From: Rhodanobacteraceae bacterium
GTDB lineage: Bacteria; Pseudomonadota; Gammaproteobacteria; Xanthomonadales; Rhodanobacteraceae
DNA length: 7,153 bases
Direction of reading: 5' to 3'
Assembly: GCA_025924775.1 (NCBI GenBank)
Contig: JAICHS010000112.1
Span: forward strand, 1 to 7,153
Part shown: piece after piece, positions 5,588-7,153 of the stretch
Layout of the letters: each line of letters opens with the position of its first letter
Position numbering within the stretch: position 1 is the stretch's first letter
The notes under the pieces: generated by a model
What the model was told of the DNA's origin: nothing
Databases searched by the model: none
The model's input: the letters and a program-made list of their open reading frames with translations, nothing else
Position numbers and translations under genes: made by a program

Positions 5588-6663
5588 CTTCACCGGCCAA
5601 CCACACCATGTCTGTAACCTCGCCCACCATGCTGCAACCGGAATCCACACTGCTGCACCGCGAAGCCGCTGAAGCGGCCGACACCGTGGCGCGCCAGCTT
5701 GAACACAACGACGCGCTGATGCGCAGCCTGACCGCCAGCCTGCGCGACCACGCGCCGCCGTTCGTGGCCACCTGCGCGCGCGGCAGCTCCGACCACGCCG
5801 CCACCTACGCCAAGTACGTCATCGAAACCATGACCGGCCGCGTCACCGCGTCGGCGTCACCGTCGGTCGAATCGATCTACGCGGTGCCACTGCACCTGGC
5901 CGGCGCGCTGTACCTGGTGATTTCGCAGTCCGGCGCCAGTCCTGACCTGCTGCGCAGCGCCGAAGCCGCACGCGCCGCAGGCGCGCGCGTGGTGGCAATG
6001 GTCAATGCCGAGCACTCGCCGCTGGCAGCGTTGGCGGAGACCGTGATCCCGCTGCAGGCCGGCCCGGAAAAAAGCGTGGCAGCGACCAAAAGCTTCATCG
6101 GTTCGTTGACGGCCATCCTGCACCTGGTCGCGCACTGGCAACAGGACACCGCGTTGCTCGAAGCGTTGCACGAATTGCCGGCGCAATTGCATCAGGCTTT
6201 CGCGCTGGACTGGTCGCCACTGGTGGAAGGCCTGCGCGACATGCACGACCTGTTCGTGCTGGGTCGTGGTTACGGCTTGGGGGCGGCGGAGGAAGCCGCG
6301 CTGAAACTGAAGGAAACCTGCGCGCTGCACGCCGAGGCCTTCAGCAGCGCCGAGGTGCGCCACGGCCCGATGGAACTGGTCGGGCCACGCTTGCCCGTGC
6401 TGCTGTTTGCGCAACAGGACGACGCCTTGGCCGGCGTACTGGCCACCGCACGCGACTTCCGCGCGCGCGGCGCCGAGGTCTGGGCCGCCGCACCGAACGT
6501 ATCGGGACATGGATCCCTGCCGATCGTGCCGACCACGCAACCGATGTGCGCCCCAATCCTTGCGATCCAGAGTTTCTACCGCGCGGTGAACGCGCTCGCG
6601 ATCGCGCGCGGCCGCGATCCCGACCGGCCCCCCCACCTCGCCAAGGTCACCGAGACGATGTGA
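5584..6663 (+). CDS. nagB-II: SIS-domain glucosamine-6-phosphate deaminase, type II
   Basis: This 359-residue cytosolic enzyme should convert glucosamine-6-P to fructose-6-P and ammonia. It is related to the isomerase half of GlmS, without the glutaminase domain, and not to classical NagB. Two SIS domains are visible. The first carries CARGSSDHAATYAKY (64-78), ISQSGASPDL (113-122) and SVAATKSF (164-171). The second carries LGRGYGLGAAEEAALKLKET (226-245) and SAEVRHGPMELV (255-266). The tail HLAKVTETM keeps the terminal lysine motif typical of GlmS-like isomerases. The ATG at 5584 overlaps the nagR stop as ATGA, which favours coupled translation. ATGs at 5608 and 5629 are alternatives, because none has a clear ribosome site and residues 1-20 are low in family similarity. 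A start at 5629 would give the more usual length of about 344. A C7 run (6628-6634) lies near the 3' end. GlmS-like or AgaS activity is possible, but nagA next door favours deaminase. Confidence 0.88.
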   Translation: MTSPANHTMSVTSPTMLQPESTLLHREAAEAADTVARQLEHNDALMRSLTASLRDHAPPFVATCARGSSDHAATYAKYVIETMTGRVTASASPSVESIYAVPLHLAGALYLVISQSGASPDLLRSAEAARAAGARVVAMVNAEHSPLAALAETVIPLQAGPEKSVAATKSFIGSLTAILHLVAHWQQDTALLEALHELPAQLHQAFALDWSPLVEGLRDMHDLFVLGRGYGLGAAEEAALKLKETCALHAEAFSSAEVRHGPMELVGPRLPVLLFAQQDDALAGVLATARDFRARGAEVWAAAPNVSGHGSLPIVPTTQPMCAPILAIQSFYRAVNALAIARGRDPDRPPHLAKVTETM

Positions 6664-7153
6664 TGCCAACGGCCCTGGTCAACGCCCGCGTCCTGACGCC
6701 GCAAGGTTGGCGCAACGATGCCGCCGTGATCGTCGCAGACGGCCGCGTCGACGCCATCTGCGACGCCGCGCGCGTGCCGGCCGATGTGACGCGGCATGAT
6801 CTCGCCGGACGCATTTTGCTGCCCGGTTTCATCGATTGCCAGGTGAATGGCGGTGGCGGCGTGCTGTTCAACGATCAACCCGGCGTCGCCGGCATCCGCG
6901 CGATCGGCGCGGCGCACCGGCGGTTCGGCACCACGGGTTTCCTGCCGACCCTGATCAGCGATGTGCCGGAAAAGATGCCGATCGCGATCGCCGCGGTCGA
7001 TGCGGCCATCGCGCAGGGCGTACCCGGCGTACTCGGCATCCACCTTGAAGGGCCCTTCATCAGCCGCGAGCGCAAGGGCGTGCATGCGGCCGCGTTCCTG
7101 CACTCGCCAGACGCCGACGAATTGCGCACGGCCGGGTCGCTGCGGCACGGCAA
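6663..7153 (+). CDS. nagA: N-acetylglucosamine-6-phosphate deacetylase, N-terminal part
   Basis: The first 163 codons are present and the frame is still open at the window end; the family is usually about 380 residues. The enzyme hydrolyses GlcNAc-6-P to glucosamine-6-P and acetate in the cytosol, the step before NagB-II. Visible family motifs are LPGFIDCQVNGGGGVLFND (53-71), where NagA has a Q-x-N in place of the amidohydrolase H-x-H; FGTTGFLPTLIS (88-99); and GIHLEGPF (125-132), with metal ligand Glu129. The expected downstream metal-binding histidines and catalytic Asp are outside the window. The start ATG shares its A with the preceding stop (TGATG), so translation is probably coupled to nagB-II; no strong ribosome site is seen. 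The gene was easily missed as an open frame because it has no stop in the window. Confidence 0.93.
   Translation, partial: MPTALVNARVLTPQGWRNDAAVIVADGRVDAICDAARVPADVTRHDLAGRILLPGFIDCQVNGGGGVLFNDQPGVAGIRAIGAAHRRFGTTGFLPTLISDVPEKMPIAIAAVDAAIAQGVPGVLGIHLEGPFISRERKGVHAAAFLHSPDADELRTAGSLRHG

Noticed and set aside
5857..6669. A 270-codon open frame on the - strand opposite nagB-II.
   Set aside because: Low-complexity composition and no domain; it is the shadow of a gene with conserved SIS motifs.
1..7153. CRISPR array, tRNA or rRNA genes, insertion sequences, integrase or phage genes.
   Set aside because: No regularly spaced repeats, cloverleaf or CCA-type tRNA ends, transposase motifs or target-site duplications were found on reading both strands.

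Overview
The window is GC-rich (codon third positions mostly G or C) and looks like a gammaproteobacterium of the order Lysobacterales/Xanthomonadales (Xanthomonadaceae or Rhodanobacteraceae type). The basis is the gene content: a GH20 hexosaminidase with the C-terminal extension common in that group, an FGP-type NagP permease, a LacI-type NagR, a SIS-domain NagB-II and NagA, next to a kbl tail. The taxon is inferred from protein style, not from a marker gene.

Layout: positions 1-81 are the last codons of a + strand gene, most likely kbl (2-amino-3-ketobutyrate CoA ligase). Positions 82-257 are a convergent intergenic spacer with two hairpins, one REP-like and imperfect, the other a perfect 19-bp inverted repeat. 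Positions 258-2594 (-) encode an exported GH20 beta-N-acetylhexosaminidase. Positions 2595-3213 are a long divergent control region. Positions 3214-7153 (+) hold a tight cluster nagP - nagR - nagB-II - nagA; nagA runs off the window end.

How the genes work together: the hexosaminidase releases N-acetylglucosamine (GlcNAc) from chitin or peptidoglycan oligosaccharides outside the cytoplasm. NagP carries GlcNAc across the inner membrane. A kinase not present in this window would make GlcNAc-6-P. NagA deacetylates it, and NagB-II deaminates and isomerises glucosamine-6-P to fructose-6-P. NagR is the likely local repressor.

The control region has two related LacI-type operator candidates with CpG centres (2951-2964 and 3155-3168), centres 204 bp apart. 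Each lies at a candidate promoter, one firing towards the hexosaminidase and one towards nagP. The - strand leader also contains a textbook intrinsic terminator (hairpin 2706-2729 followed by seven U) about 105 nt upstream of the hexosaminidase start codon. This suggests either transcription attenuation of the hexosaminidase gene or a separate small RNA of about 230 nt. It is the part of the window least explained by known NAG loci. The rest is a recognisable, previously described type of pathway.
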